Assembly: GCA_029251085.1 (NCBI GenBank)
Contig: JAQXDZ010000023.1
Coordinates: 99,101 to 163,100 of the forward strand
DNA: 64,000 nucleotides
Source: Mariniblastus sp.
Lineage (GTDB): Bacteria; Planctomycetota; Planctomycetia; Pirellulales; Pirellulaceae
Reading direction: 5' to 3'
Every line of letters starts with the position of its first letter. Within the stretch, counting starts at the first letter, position 1. Below are positions 33,320-42,268 of this stretch, piece after piece. Made by a program: the position numbers and the translations under genes. The notes beneath the pieces are model-generated. The model did not search any database, was not told where the DNA came from, and saw nothing but the letters and a program-made list of their open reading frames with translations.

Positions 33320-34606
33320 TTAGTGAGCCGAGCCATTCGAGCCGGCCGAAGTGATTCCCGCACCGGGCATCACCGTGGCGACTTTGCTGGCCGCTGCTTC
33401 ATTCCCCTCAAGAAGTGGAATTCTTGTGGAAACATCAACGATGGCCTCCACCAATCGCCGCATTTCTTCGGGAGTGTGTAACGCACTTGCGGTCATTCGA
33501 ATAATTGATGTTCCGTAGGGAACAGCAGGGTACATGACTGGGTTGACGACAATTTTGTAATCATCCATCAACATGCGAACCGCGGTCAACGCCATTGCAC
33601 CCCGAGTAAAGATCGAGGTGACCGCGCCTTTGGGATTGCCGATGTTGAAACCTGCATTTCGCAATCCTTCACGCAGGACGGTGATGTTCTCCCACAATTG
33701 GTGTCGCCGTTCTGGCATCGACTGCATCAACTCAAGCGATTTGATGGTTGCGTTGGTCATGCAGCCAGGCAGTGCCTTGGTCAGCATAAACCCAGGCGAG
33801 ACGAATTTGATAAAATCGAGTGCTCGCTTGTTACCGCAAATGTATCCACCAAAAGTACCGAACGACTTAGCGAATGTACCGCCGTGCAGATCGACTTGGT
33901 CTTCAACTCCAAAGTGCTCTGGTGTGCCGCGGCCGTTGTCACCGAGAACGCCTGTTCCGTGGGCATCATCAACAAACAACTGAGCATTGTACTTGTTTTT
34001 TAATTCGACGAGATGAGGCAGTGGAGCAAGATCGCCTGTCATGCCGTAGACACCGTCAACAGCAATCAATTTTGGTTGCTCGAGCGGACAGGCTGCCAAT
34101 TGGCTTTCAAGATCATCCATATCGTTGTGGCCAAACCAACTTGCTTCGCCTTTGCAAAGCCTAGCACCGTCGTGTAGACAACCGTGTGCGTAAGCGTCGA
34201 CAAAGACACGCTCTTTCCTGCCGACCATGCAGGCAACGGTGCCGGACATCGCGCCCAAACCCAAGTTAAACACCAAGCTGGCTTCGGTCCCGCGGAACTT
34301 TGCCAAATCAGCTTCAAGCTGCAGGTGCATGGCAGTGTTGCCGGTCAATGGACGGGCACCGAGAGGCGTTCCTACACCACTGACAGAACAAATGTCTGTT
34401 CCCGCTTTTACGACTTCGGGATGGGTGGCCAAGCCGAGATAATCGTTGGTTGCAATTTGCAGGTACTCGGTTCCCTCAATCTCAACGTTGGGGAGGCAGT
34501 TGGTAACCGGAAATTGACGGAAGAAAACGTCTGGATCGAAATGATCGCCGGTAACTTTCTTAATGCGGTTCCAAAATTCATCGCACTTGTCAAAAATGTC
34601 TGGCAT
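33320..34606 (-). CDS. alpha-oxoamine synthase, serine palmitoyltransferase-like
   Basis: This PLP enzyme condenses an amino acid with an acyl-CoA, releasing CO2. The PLP lysine is K247 in GGTFAKSFGTFGG. The pyridine-nitrogen aspartate and stacking region is FVDDAHGTGVLG (D213, H216), and NDYLGLATHPEV marks the substrate entry. BioF and KBL share the fold, but GTFxKSxGTxGG and the length of 428 residues are closest, from memory, to bacterial serine palmitoyltransferases. No biotin or threonine-degradation genes are nearby. It begins with ATG 34606 and is followed at once by the GNAT-like gene, suggesting a two-step long-chain base and N-acylation pathway. CqsA-like signal synthesis is another option. 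Confidence 0.72.
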   Translation of the reverse strand: MPDIFDKCDEFWNRIKKVTGDHFDPDVFFRQFPVTNCLPNVEIEGTEYLQIATNDYLGLATHPEVVKAGTDICSVSGVGTPLGARPLTGNTAMHLQLEADLAKFRGTEASLVFNLGLGAMSGTVACMVGRKERVFVDAYAHGCLHDGARLCKGEASWFGHNDMDDLESQLAACPLEQPKLIAVDGVYGMTGDLAPLPHLVELKNKYNAQLFVDDAHGTGVLGDNGRGTPEHFGVEDQVDLHGGTFAKSFGTFGGYICGNKRALDFIKFVSPGFMLTKALPGCMTNATIKSLELMQSMPERRHQLWENITVLREGLRNAGFNIGNPKGAVTSIFTRGAMALTAVRMLMDDYKIVVNPVMYPAVPYGTSIIRMTASALHTPEEMRRLVEAIVDVSTRIPLLEGNEAAASKVATVMPGAGITSAGSNGSAH

Positions 34607-34953
34607 GAAAATATCTTTTGGGTAGATGTTTTGAAATAGGCTCGGAATCGAACGCCTTGGCGAACGGAAGCACAGAAGTTTATATCGAGCAGCAAATAGT
34701 CGGGCGTTTAGCCTAACTCAAAAAGCAGCGTATTTCGTTCGAAGAATGACCACAGCTAGCGTTTGTCAATGCGGCCTTTTGACCGACTTTTCGAACGGTT
34801 TTCAGCCTGATAAGTCTAACTAGAACCCTTTCCTTTGCAACGGCTGAAATCTGCGATTTACCAACACAAGACGACAATTGAATCAGTCGTCGTGTCGCCC
34901 ACGGTCAGTGTTTAAAGGACGAATTCGTAAGAAATCATTCGTTAAGGGGGGGA
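34607..34953. other. gap between the RND transporter and synthase genes
   Basis: This 347-base gap contains no gene. A TATAAA box on the minus strand (near 34680) lies about 75 bases before the synthase start, but no matching -35 element is seen. It could be an internal promoter of the module; no terminator is visible, so readthrough from the transporter gene is possible. Confidence 0.4.
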
Positions 34954-37446
34954 TCACTTCCGTCGAGCGGTGTTTAGCGGTTCTGTGTGGAGGTTTGAAG
35001 TGGTGGATGACTGGGCGGCGTCCCGGCGTTGGTTTCCAAATGAGAGTGGTGGATCGGCAGAAATCTCTCCACGTTTTTTGACCGATTTCAGCCGAAACAG
35101 TCTTCCTGCTGGTCCAGCGAGGATCGCCGGAAGAAGTAGGAGGTCACCCAATAGAGCGGTTAGCAGCATAATCATAAGCAAGGCGGCAAATTTAGCCGTC
35201 GGCATGAAGATGCCAAAAACAAACGGCATGACGCCGAGTCCGCAAATTAGTGAGGTATCGATCATCGCTTTCGCGCAATGGTCAAACGCGAAACGAATAG
35301 AGGAATACCGGGAAAGACCGTTTTGTGTTCCTCGGCGGTACCAGGTTAAGAAATGGAGTGTGTCGTCGACCGCGATTCCAAGGGCGACGCTGGCAGTCAT
35401 AACGGAACCGATTTCAATTGAGATTCCCAACCATCCCATTGCACCAAATACAACCAACGGCGGAAACACATTGGGAATCATGGCGACCAATCCAGCCCAG
35501 AAACTTTTGAGCACGACCATCATAATGATGCTGATGATCAAAAAGGCTGTCAAAAAACTATACATCAAATCCTGAAGTATTTGATGTTGGGCTTTGTAGA
35601 CCAACGGGATTCCACCGGTCAGTTGGGCGGACACGCCAGTCAGTTTCAAATGTTCCATTTGATAATTGACATTTTTGCTCACCGTTTCAAGGAAATCGCC
35701 ATAGTCAATGTCGTTGAGGGCGGCGACACGTAGGCTGATTCGCCAATACGATTTGTCACCGACGGTTTTTACTAATTTTGCGTCTTCGAATTTCTGGTAG
35801 TTTTTGTTCCAGACATCGAGCTTGGTTTTCCGTTTTAATTTGTCGCGAAAGTTTGAACCTCGAGGCATTCGCGGTTCAAAGGACGCCACTGACAACGTGG
35901 CGCTGATCGCCGTTGTCTGTTTAATCGCCTGCTCGACTGATTTGACGACTTGCATCCGTTGCCAGTTTGAAAACTGGTTGTCTTCATCGAATTCAAGGAC
36001 CACTTCCATTGGCACCAAAGAGCCGAGTTTGGTTTCGAGCCATTGGTAGTCAGTGATGATCTTAGCCCGTTGGGCAAATCTGTTTTGGAGTTTGACGGAT
36101 GCTCCCAGTTGGAACACGCCGGTGGCCAGGAGAGTGACCCCAAGTAAACAAGGGACGACTACAAACCAGTGGGAGCGGTAAACCCAGTGCATCAAGAGTG
36201 AAGTCGAACGACTTACCCCCGAGGTTCGCTCGCGTTTGGACATTGAGCCCTGATTCGAAAAACGCTTGCTTATCCGCCCTCGCATTAGATAAAGTGTCGC
36301 CGGCAAGATTAGGAGCATCACGGAAATGCTGGTGAAAATACCGAGTGCCGAGTAGATGCCAAATAGGCGAATCGGTACGACTTGACTGGTTGCGAGCGAC
36401 AACAATCCAATAGCAGTGGTCGCCGAGGAAAGCGCGACGGGGTAACCGCCGTCAACGATCGACTGATCTGCCGAGTTAATTCCGTACCCAAGCGTCGATG
36501 CCTTGCGGTAGTAATTCACCATATGAATACATCCAGAAACGCCCAGAATGAACGTGAGCGTAGGAAGCATTACCATGGTGAGATTCATCTTACCGCCAGT
36601 CCAGTAAAGAAACGCTAGACTGATTGCAGCACAAAAACCGGCGAAGAAAATCACAATGAGAGAGAGTGGTAAATCGCGGAGTCGAAACCAGGTAAGGCAG
36701 AAGACCAAACCAACGGACATCCAGAGGAAGCTTTTGAGCGACTTTTGACTTTCAACCTGGATCGCTGCACCATCGGCGGTAGGGCCGCCAAGTTTGAGAT
36801 CACTCGCTTCAAGGCCCAACTCAGATTTTGAAATGTTATAGATTTCTCCAATTATCAGGCGCCGACTATCGACCAGCTTCTTACTTGGAAAGGCAACGAT
36901 ACAGGTGGTCTCTAAGTCCGGCCCAACGAGCAGGCCTTGCATTCGTTTTTTCGCAATGATTTCGGGCAGCCCCGAATCTTTGAGCTGATATAGCATTTGC
37001 TCACCGCTCATCACTTTACTGAACGCTGGCAATCGCGGTAGGTCTTCGCCGGCAGGATCGGGAAGGGTTGCTTCTTGGAATGCTTTGCGAAGTTGAGTGA
37101 CTTCTGGGTTTCCAAGTTTGCAGTCTTCCCAGCTGAGGACAACCATTTCGTCGATGCCAAAGCGGTCGAGGAATTTGTCGTAGGTCACTGCTTCTTCAAA
37201 ATCGGTGGGAAGCCATTGGCGAATATCGGTAGCGCTAACCCGCAGCGATTTAATCGAACCCATTATTACTAACGGCGCGAGAAATAAAGTCACGCAGAGA
37301 ATCGTGGTCGACCATTTTGCCAGAAAAGTCGGTTGGCCATTTTCTTTTGTTGCCTCGATGTATTTCTTCCGACTTCCGGAAGGCCGGGCATCAGTGGCCT
37401 TGGACGGAATTTCATCCGGCGATGAGTTTTCGTTAGAGCCCGTCAA
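34954..37446 (-). CDS. RND/MMPL-family exporter
   Basis: The 830-residue protein has the MMPL/RND plan. One N-terminal helix (about residues 45-65) is followed by a large external loop, a block of five or six helices (about 240-400), a second external loop, and a second helix block (about 640-790). Conserved pieces include VMLPTLTFILGVSGCIHMVNYY in the first block and GSVMTASVALGIAVDDTLHFLTWY in the second; the GIAVDDT element supplies the proton-relay aspartates. Relatives export lipids, hopanoids or hydrophobic drugs. The only available start is TTG at 37446, with a weak ribosome binding site. It precedes the synthase gene on the same strand by about 350 bases. Confidence 0.85.
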   Translation of the reverse strand: MTGSNENSSPDEIPSKATDARPSGSRKKYIEATKENGQPTFLAKWSTTILCVTLFLAPLVIMGSIKSLRVSATDIRQWLPTDFEEAVTYDKFLDRFGIDEMVVLSWEDCKLGNPEVTQLRKAFQEATLPDPAGEDLPRLPAFSKVMSGEQMLYQLKDSGLPEIIAKKRMQGLLVGPDLETTCIVAFPSKKLVDSRRLIIGEIYNISKSELGLEASDLKLGGPTADGAAIQVESQKSLKSFLWMSVGLVFCLTWFRLRDLPLSLIVIFFAGFCAAISLAFLYWTGGKMNLTMVMLPTLTFILGVSGCIHMVNYYRKASTLGYGINSADQSIVDGGYPVALSSATTAIGLLSLATSQVVPIRLFGIYSALGIFTSISVMLLILPATLYLMRGRISKRFSNQGSMSKRERTSGVSRSTSLLMHWVYRSHWFVVVPCLLGVTLLATGVFQLGASVKLQNRFAQRAKIITDYQWLETKLGSLVPMEVVLEFDEDNQFSNWQRMQVVKSVEQAIKQTTAISATLSVASFEPRMPRGSNFRDKLKRKTKLDVWNKNYQKFEDAKLVKTVGDKSYWRISLRVAALNDIDYGDFLETVSKNVNYQMEHLKLTGVSAQLTGGIPLVYKAQHQILQDLMYSFLTAFLIISIIMMVVLKSFWAGLVAMIPNVFPPLVVFGAMGWLGISIEIGSVMTASVALGIAVDDTLHFLTWYRRGTQNGLSRYSSIRFAFDHCAKAMIDTSLICGLGVMPFVFGIFMPTAKFAALLMIMLLTALLGDLLLLPAILAGPAGRLFRLKSVKKRGEISADPPLSFGNQRRDAAQSSTTSNLHTEPLNTARRK

Positions 37447-37654
37447 GAAAAATTCCAGTGCTGTTGTTTTTTTAAGCCAGTTGGATCAGATGCAACTCAC
37501 CTTGCCAGCCCGAGGGAAGGGCAGGGTGACCTGATTGCCTCCGTTGGATTTCTGAGGAAATACCTCATTCAATTCCAAGGTCGAACGCCAGTCTCACACC
37601 AGTTTTACTTCACCCGGCAGCGTTGTTGCAACGGTTGGGCTTGAGAATCGCCCA

Positions 37655-37684
37655 TAAAAAATGCCGCTCTGGTAGAGCGGCATT
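37655..37684 (-). terminator. Rho-independent terminator of the lipoprotein gene
   Basis: ATGCCGCTCT at 37661-37670 pairs perfectly with AGAGCGGCAT at 37674-37683 around loop GGT. On the minus strand the stem is followed by TTTTTA. It lies 25 bases after the stop of the gene at 37710-38285. Confidence 0.92.
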
Positions 37685-37709
37685 GATTAGTTAAATTGTG
37701 TCGGAACCG

Positions 37710-38285
37710 TTAATAGTGAGTACTAGAGGATCCGTAGTCGAGATTACCAACTTGGTGGAAGTGGTTGTGGTCGACATAGAGTACCTCAACGGAATCTTCG
37801 TCCTCAAGCGTGTGAGGTACCGGCCAGCCGACAATCTTTCGCTCAGAGAAATAAACGGTGCATTTGTAGTGAGCGTGATGCAATTGGACGGGGCCAACCA
37901 GCGGAATAACCCGTGGTGGATCGATGTAGTCCGCGATCTTTTCTTTAACGATCGTAACGTTGTTACGTTGTGTTTCGTTAAGGAATGGGAAACCACCCTG
38001 TACCGAGCGTGCTCGCTCAAGTGCCCACCAGACTTCATCGTCCGAGGGTGGGTCAAGAGCCACAATTGGCCCTCCGGCGGTCAGCGGTCCCATGATTGGA
38101 ACTCTTCCGTATCTCTCATGGACATGGAATTTATCTTCCTTGTCCTTCTGAAAGTAGGGGGAGACTGGAATAGGAATCGTCAAAATTCCTAAGGAAGGTC
38201 CGGTGGAATAAAAGCATCCCGAGCTCGAAACTGTCGCTGCTGCAACAAGCAACATCATGGTGACAGTCAATCTTTTGGTTAACAT
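37710..38285 (-). CDS. lipoprotein of unknown function
   Basis: The 191-residue product has a type II signal peptide with lipobox SSGC near residue 24. The mature domain has no recognised catalytic motif. It is rich in His, Tyr and Pro, with PSDDEVWWALERARSVQGGFPFLNE and a C-terminal VEVLYVDHNHFHQV. Placement at the cell surface or in the periplasm is inferred. AAAGGGA lies eight bases before ATG 38285. A strong terminator follows directly, so it is the last or only gene of its unit. Confidence 0.82.
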   Translation of the reverse strand: MLTKRLTVTMMLLVAAATVSSSGCFYSTGPSLGILTIPIPVSPYFQKDKEDKFHVHERYGRVPIMGPLTAGGPIVALDPPSDDEVWWALERARSVQGGFPFLNETQRNNVTIVKEKIADYIDPPRVIPLVGPVQLHHAHYKCTVYFSERKIVGWPVPHTLEDEDSVEVLYVDHNHFHQVGNLDYGSSSTHY

Positions 38286-38870
38286 CGCAAATCCCTTTGT
38301 GGTGTAATCACTCTTATGAATACCTATCGTGATAAACTATGCGGGACTTGCGGATATTTCGGACTATTCGGAAAACAATATCTAAATTACCCATTGCCAC
38401 GCTTTCAAATTGCAGTTTTGCCGGCGTTTTTGTAAGGGAATGTGGGTTTAGGTAGGCTGCGTTGTTGTGCTGGTTGGGTATTTTTTGGAATGCAATCAGT
38501 CAGAACATCGAAAGTTTGAAAAATTGAAGCTCAACTCTGGGTGCCTTGGGCCAACCCACGCGGAGTCGGGTTTGATCGAACGCGAGACCGCCGATAGGGA
38601 AGAGCGACGCTGCGGGACGATTCAGGCTTCAGCGGTCAGAGCGGCTGCATTGAGGGCAATGATTAATGCGTGAACACCGGCTTCCACTGATCTGTCATGG
38701 TCTTTCTTGGTCGGGGTATGCCCTTTTCAAGCTTAGAAAACAGCGGCGATAGATTTGGCGTAAAAAAGGCGTCCTGCCGGCAGTTCCCTGATTTTAAACT
38801 GCCGCAACTGTCAGGCAGTCCCTGGTCGGGCCTCATTCGATTGCGAACTGCTCGGCAAGGTTTTTATTGT
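38286..38870. other. intergenic region without recognised gene
   Basis: About 580 bases without a supported gene. Two short plus-strand frames (38467-38673 and 38697-38912) lack ribosome binding sites and family features. ACTGCC/GGCAGT near 38798-38820 is a weak inverted repeat. The promoter of the lipoprotein gene should lie at its left end. Confidence 0.45.
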
Positions 38871-38874
38871 AGCG

Positions 38875-38907
38875 CAAAAAAAAAGCCCCGCCGTTGCTGG
38901 CGAGGCT
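38875..38907 (-). terminator. Rho-independent terminator of the BON gene
   Basis: AGCCCCGCC at 38884-38892 pairs with GGCGAGGCT at 38899-38907, with one wobble on the minus-strand transcript. A run of ten T residues follows on the minus strand (A run 38875-38884). It is about 30 bases after the BON gene stop. Confidence 0.92.
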
Positions 38908-38936
38908 CTTAATTGTGTCTGAAACACTTCGATCGA

Positions 38937-39638
38937 CTACTTGTCGTGGAAGTCAAGCATCCACCATCCGTCATCCCATTCAAGGCTTACCTTACGCCAT
39001 CCAAGTGGAACTTGGGGATATGGGTAGAATGGACCGATGTATGGCCAAGCTGATGCGCTGTATTGCTGTGGATAGGTGACAGCACCGTAGTTCGGGTGTG
39101 CTGCGTATCCAGGCCAAGCGTAACCAGGAAGGTTAGGAGCTTCGTTTGGTGTACCGACGTTTGCTGCATGACCCATAGGCATGGCTGCTCCACCGGTGGT
39201 TGCGAAAGGCAAAGGCTCGCCTTCAATGACAACCGCAGAGATTGGATTGCTAACCTGTGTAGCGATAATCTGCCGTTGTCCTTGCATCGGAGCTGGTGCA
39301 GTTATGGCTGCCTGCTGAAATACTGCTGGCTGTTGAGCAGGAGCAGCAACTGATTTGACTTCGATGTCGTCCACAACTTTAACGACTCCGAGGTGTCCGG
39401 CTTGCTGAGCGGACGTCAGGATAGTCATTTCCTGAGCTGGGTTTGATACATGCCCTTTGAACCAAACAGTTCCGTTTTCGACACGCATGTCGACGTTGAA
39501 ACCCTTTAAATTTCCTTGGCTTTGCTCGGCTTGAAGCCGGCTTTTGATAAAATCAGCGATTTGCTGATCGTCCGCCATACCCAAGACGGGTAATAGCGAG
39601 GTAACCGCGACCGCGATTCCAAGCACTAAACGACGCAT
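38937..39638 (-). CDS. exported BON domain protein
   Basis: The gene encodes 233 residues: a Sec signal peptide (MRRLVLGIAVAVTSLLPVLG) and a BON domain at about residues 24-95 (IADFIKSRLQ...VDMRVENGTVWFKGHVSNPAQ...VVKVVDDIEV). A Gln/Ala/Pro-rich linker and a Pro/Tyr/Trp-rich tail follow, with YPYPQVPLGWRKV and WDDGWWMLDF. BON domains bind membranes or phospholipid and occur in stress proteins such as OsmY. The tail is one I associate with planctomycetes. AGGAGG before ATG 39638 decides the start against the in-frame codon at 39659. A promoter candidate (39698-39726) and a terminator (38875-38907) frame it as a single-gene unit. Confidence 0.88.
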   Translation of the reverse strand: MRRLVLGIAVAVTSLLPVLGMADDQQIADFIKSRLQAEQSQGNLKGFNVDMRVENGTVWFKGHVSNPAQEMTILTSAQQAGHLGVVKVVDDIEVKSVAAPAQQPAVFQQAAITAPAPMQGQRQIIATQVSNPISAVVIEGEPLPFATTGGAAMPMGHAANVGTPNEAPNLPGYAWPGYAAHPNYGAVTYPQQYSASAWPYIGPFYPYPQVPLGWRKVSLEWDDGWWMLDFHDK

Positions 39639-39697
39639 TAGAGATCCCTCCTGGTTCAAAATCGTTGATCGCAGTCAAACAAATTCGTCTCTAAGAT

Positions 39698-39726
39698 GAT
39701 TTACGACTGGTAGGTCAGCAGATCAA
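39698..39726 (-). promoter_or_regulatory. candidate promoter of the BON gene
   Basis: On the minus strand TTGATC (39726-39721) and TAAATC (39703-39698) are 17 bases apart. Transcription would start near 39690, giving a leader of about 50 bases containing AGGAGG. Confidence 0.45.
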
Positions 39727-40122
39727 ATTGAATTTGTTGGCTCAGTATCAAAAGAATTTTGTAAGTATATTGAAACAAGCACAACGCTGTTTACAGGCTT
39801 GGGTTCCAAAAATTGAATCCGCAATGAATGCTTGCCGCAGAGAGGCTAAAACTTAAACAAATCAACGTCCATGTCGATTGTTCAAGTTCTCGTTTGCGAG
39901 GCCCCCCTCGCGGATTCAGTCCATTGAACCCAGTGTTTGTTTCGACCAACAAAAGGATCTGAAGTCACAATTTTTCCGATTTTAAGGATCTTCTCAGAAA
40001 TTCTGTCGGATCTTGGGCAAAGACGAGCTTGTTTGCTAGCGGAAAAAGTTAAGTTAGCGGAGATGAGATAAGTTTGCGTGCAAGCGGGCTGTTGGGTGTC
40101 AAAAACAAACGAAGGCTAATTG

Positions 40123-40152
40123 GGGATCGGATGGCGGGTTGAAGCCGATCCC
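40123..40152. terminator. hairpin downstream of the DUF3500 gene
   Basis: GGGATCGG at 40123-40130 and CCGATCCC at 40145-40152 pair perfectly around a 14-base loop. It lies about 40 bases beyond the DUF3500 stop. No strong T tract follows, so it may be a weak or factor-assisted terminator. Confidence 0.5.
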
Positions 40153-40190
40153 TTAATCCCATGTTTGAGCGGCATCAACTCTGAGCGGTT

Positions 40191-41219
40191 CTAATGTTCA
40201 TTTGCATAATAGTGTTGCTTGAGGAGATCTTGACCAAAGTCATTCTTAAAATCTCTCCAAACGGCATGGACGTGATTGGCTTTATTTTGGGTATTGTCGT
40301 ATTCCAAAATAAAAGATGGTCCTTGCACTCGGTAGTAATGGGGTTTTCCGCGTTCCAGCTCTCCTGCCCACGCGAAATGGAGTTCATCAAAACCACCGGC
40401 TTCAATTTTTTTCCAATCGTTAGCGGCAAGTTCAGCGCGACATTTGTTCAAGTGCGCGTCGACAATTTGTCGCAGCATTAATTTTTGTTCCTTTGTCATT
40501 TTTGCAGCAGACAACCCTTTGGGAGTGAGCGCCGTTGCTTCTCGACCGGGACCGTTAATAACATCGCGGGGAGCTTTTTTACTGAAAACGGCGATGGTCT
40601 GTTGGTCCGCGGTGAGTGCTTTAACTAGGGTTCGTCCCAGATCTTCTTCTTTGCCGAGTACGCGAACACCCTTAAATTGCCCAGACTGAACCTCTCCAGG
40701 ATTTGAGCCGAAAAATGCAGGTGTCACAACAACTTCATTTTTAACGACGGTGACGCTAATGGAGAGGTGATGCCCTTCGATTCTCCAGCCCCAGGGAGTT
40801 TTGAGTGACGGCGTTCCAAACAGAAAGAGGTGGTACTTTTCTGGATCACGTTTGGGAGAATTGTTTTCCATTTCATGCAAGATCTGCTCCAACGCCATGA
40901 TCTGCAGCGATGTTGAGTAGCCGCGATGGCTCAGTGCTGTTTGGATGAGCGACATTGCCAGCAATCGCTGATTTGGCTTTAGATTTTTTAGGCTGAGTCC
41001 CTCTCGCTCCATTGGAATGAATTGCCAATCTTTTCGAAGCTTGTCATCGAGTGGAAAAACCAGGGTCGCCTTTTGTTTCGGAGTGAGAGATTGCAATAAA
41101 TGATTTGCTGAATCTGTCATTTCCGAAGCAATTTCATGTCCGCAGACGCTTGCTGGCAGGCTCGATACGAGTAAACCGAAGACCGTTACGGCCGACAGAA
41201 GATTTAGTTTGAAATTCAT
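40191..41219 (-). CDS. exported DUF3500 protein
   Basis: The 342-residue protein has a signal peptide (MNFKLNLLSAVTVFGLLVSS) and a DUF3500 domain over almost all of the rest. The domain shows LTPKQKATLVFPLDD, WQFIPMEREGLSLKNL, YHLFLFGTPSLKTPWGWRIEGHH and TPAFFGSNPG. The family is widespread but has no established activity. ATG 41219 is chosen because it starts the signal peptide; an in-frame codon at 41297 would add 26 unlikely residues. It follows the RNase HII-like gene by about 90 bases on the same strand and may be co-transcribed. Confidence 0.88.
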   Translation of the reverse strand: MNFKLNLLSAVTVFGLLVSSLPASVCGHEIASEMTDSANHLLQSLTPKQKATLVFPLDDKLRKDWQFIPMEREGLSLKNLKPNQRLLAMSLIQTALSHRGYSTSLQIMALEQILHEMENNSPKRDPEKYHLFLFGTPSLKTPWGWRIEGHHLSISVTVVKNEVVVTPAFFGSNPGEVQSGQFKGVRVLGKEEDLGRTLVKALTADQQTIAVFSKKAPRDVINGPGREATALTPKGLSAAKMTKEQKLMLRQIVDAHLNKCRAELAANDWKKIEAGGFDELHFAWAGELERGKPHYYRVQGPSFILEYDNTQNKANHVHAVWRDFKNDFGQDLLKQHYYANEH

Positions 41220-41311
41220 GGTTTTTAAAATGTTGGAGCGGTTAATTAAGAAGATCGCATTATTGTGGACGGAAAACGGAAATGCCAGCATTTGCATTTA
41301 GTTTTGAACAT

Positions 41312-42268
41312 TTATTTATTTCGCCAAATAAGGTGATCGATGAGTCCCAGTTTTGATTGAAGGTGGGCGATTTCAGATTTAAACCTCTTGGCGTCGACTG
41401 GGTACCCTTTCGTGGGTTTTATTTCTGGAAGCTGCTCGCGCCAGTATTGATTCCAAATCCCCATGAATACTTCTCGAATGTATTTCGCAACCATGGAGGC
41501 AAGGGCCGCTGGTAGAAACGATTCGCCTTTTGCCTGAAACCGTATAAATACGTCATGGTCATTCTGTCGGAAGCTGTAATCGCTCATCTCCCTTGTTTCA
41601 TCTCCTACCAACACGAGTTCGTCCGCCAAAATTTCTTGAACTAAACCTGCGTACTTGCTTCGACCACCATGCTTATCGCAACCAATTTCTGTATCGTCAT
41701 CGCAATGGTTCATTAACCGCTGGACGATTTTGAGGGTGTAGGTAGATAGTAGAGTTGCTTTGTTTCCCAACACCTCAAGCTGATCATTAAACTGGGGCGG
41801 GAAAATTGGATGGCACTCGATTTCCAATAATTTGACCCCGGCTCGGGTGCAATTTTCTTGGAATGAGTCTCCGAGAGCTTTGATTTTGTGAGGATCGCCA
41901 GCCAGCGGAAGGCTTTTCGATTGTCCGGTTAGCCAGAGTTGGCGATCACTATGAGCGGGTGTGTGCTGTGGGCAGAGTAATTCGATGAGGTCTTGCCAGT
42001 CGGTGGGGATTTTGCCTTTGAGTGCATAAACAAGAGCAAGAACGTTGGTTTCTAATTGTTCGATCGATCCTGAGTAGACCTTTTTTGAATCTGCAATAAA
42101 GACTTTGGGGGCGTTCGCGGAGCGGGTTGAGTGGTTTGCTACGGCGTCACTTAGCGTTAAATAAAGATCGGTTTCGGTCGATTCCGTTTCCCAGAGCGTT
42201 CCGGCCATTGTTAAAGGACCGAGGTTGGGGCCGTAGCCAGCTTCGTCAGTTCCAATGAGATACGGCAA
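41312..42268 (-). CDS. RNase HII-like protein
   Basis: The 318-residue protein begins with LIGTDEAGYGPNLGPL, which matches the RNase HII/HIII signature GxDEAGRGxxxGP including the acidic pair D8-E9, but with Tyr in place of Arg. D60 in ADSKKVY aligns with the family DSKKL element. D198 lies in CDKHGGR, and ALASMVAKYIRE near residue 256-266 matches AAASIxAKVxRD with Glu for the final Asp. About 100 extra residues separate these motifs, so it is a divergent, enlarged relative rather than housekeeping RNase HII. RNA-DNA hybrid cleavage is inferred. The start is TTG at 42268. It is divergent from the PhyH gene and followed by the DUF3500 gene. Confidence 0.7.
   Translation of the reverse strand: MPYLIGTDEAGYGPNLGPLTMAGTLWETESTETDLYLTLSDAVANHSTRSANAPKVFIADSKKVYSGSIEQLETNVLALVYALKGKIPTDWQDLIELLCPQHTPAHSDRQLWLTGQSKSLPLAGDPHKIKALGDSFQENCTRAGVKLLEIECHPIFPPQFNDQLEVLGNKATLLSTYTLKIVQRLMNHCDDDTEIGCDKHGGRSKYAGLVQEILADELVLVGDETREMSDYSFRQNDHDVFIRFQAKGESFLPAALASMVAKYIREVFMGIWNQYWREQLPEIKPTKGYPVDAKRFKSEIAHLQSKLGLIDHLIWRNK

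Larger units (their letters stand above)
39639..40190. other. intergenic region between BON and DUF3500 genes
   Basis: A 552-base gap. It holds a promoter candidate (39698-39726) near the BON gene and a strong hairpin (40123-40152) after the DUF3500 gene. Nothing coding is seen between them. Confidence 0.5.

Noticed and set aside
34970..35575. 201-codon frame on the plus strand
   Set aside because: It is antisense to the RND/MMPL exporter, whose helix pattern and GIAVDDT motif are clear.
38467..38912. Two short plus-strand frames between the lipoprotein and BON genes
   Set aside because: No ribosome binding sites; the second runs through the BON terminator hairpin.
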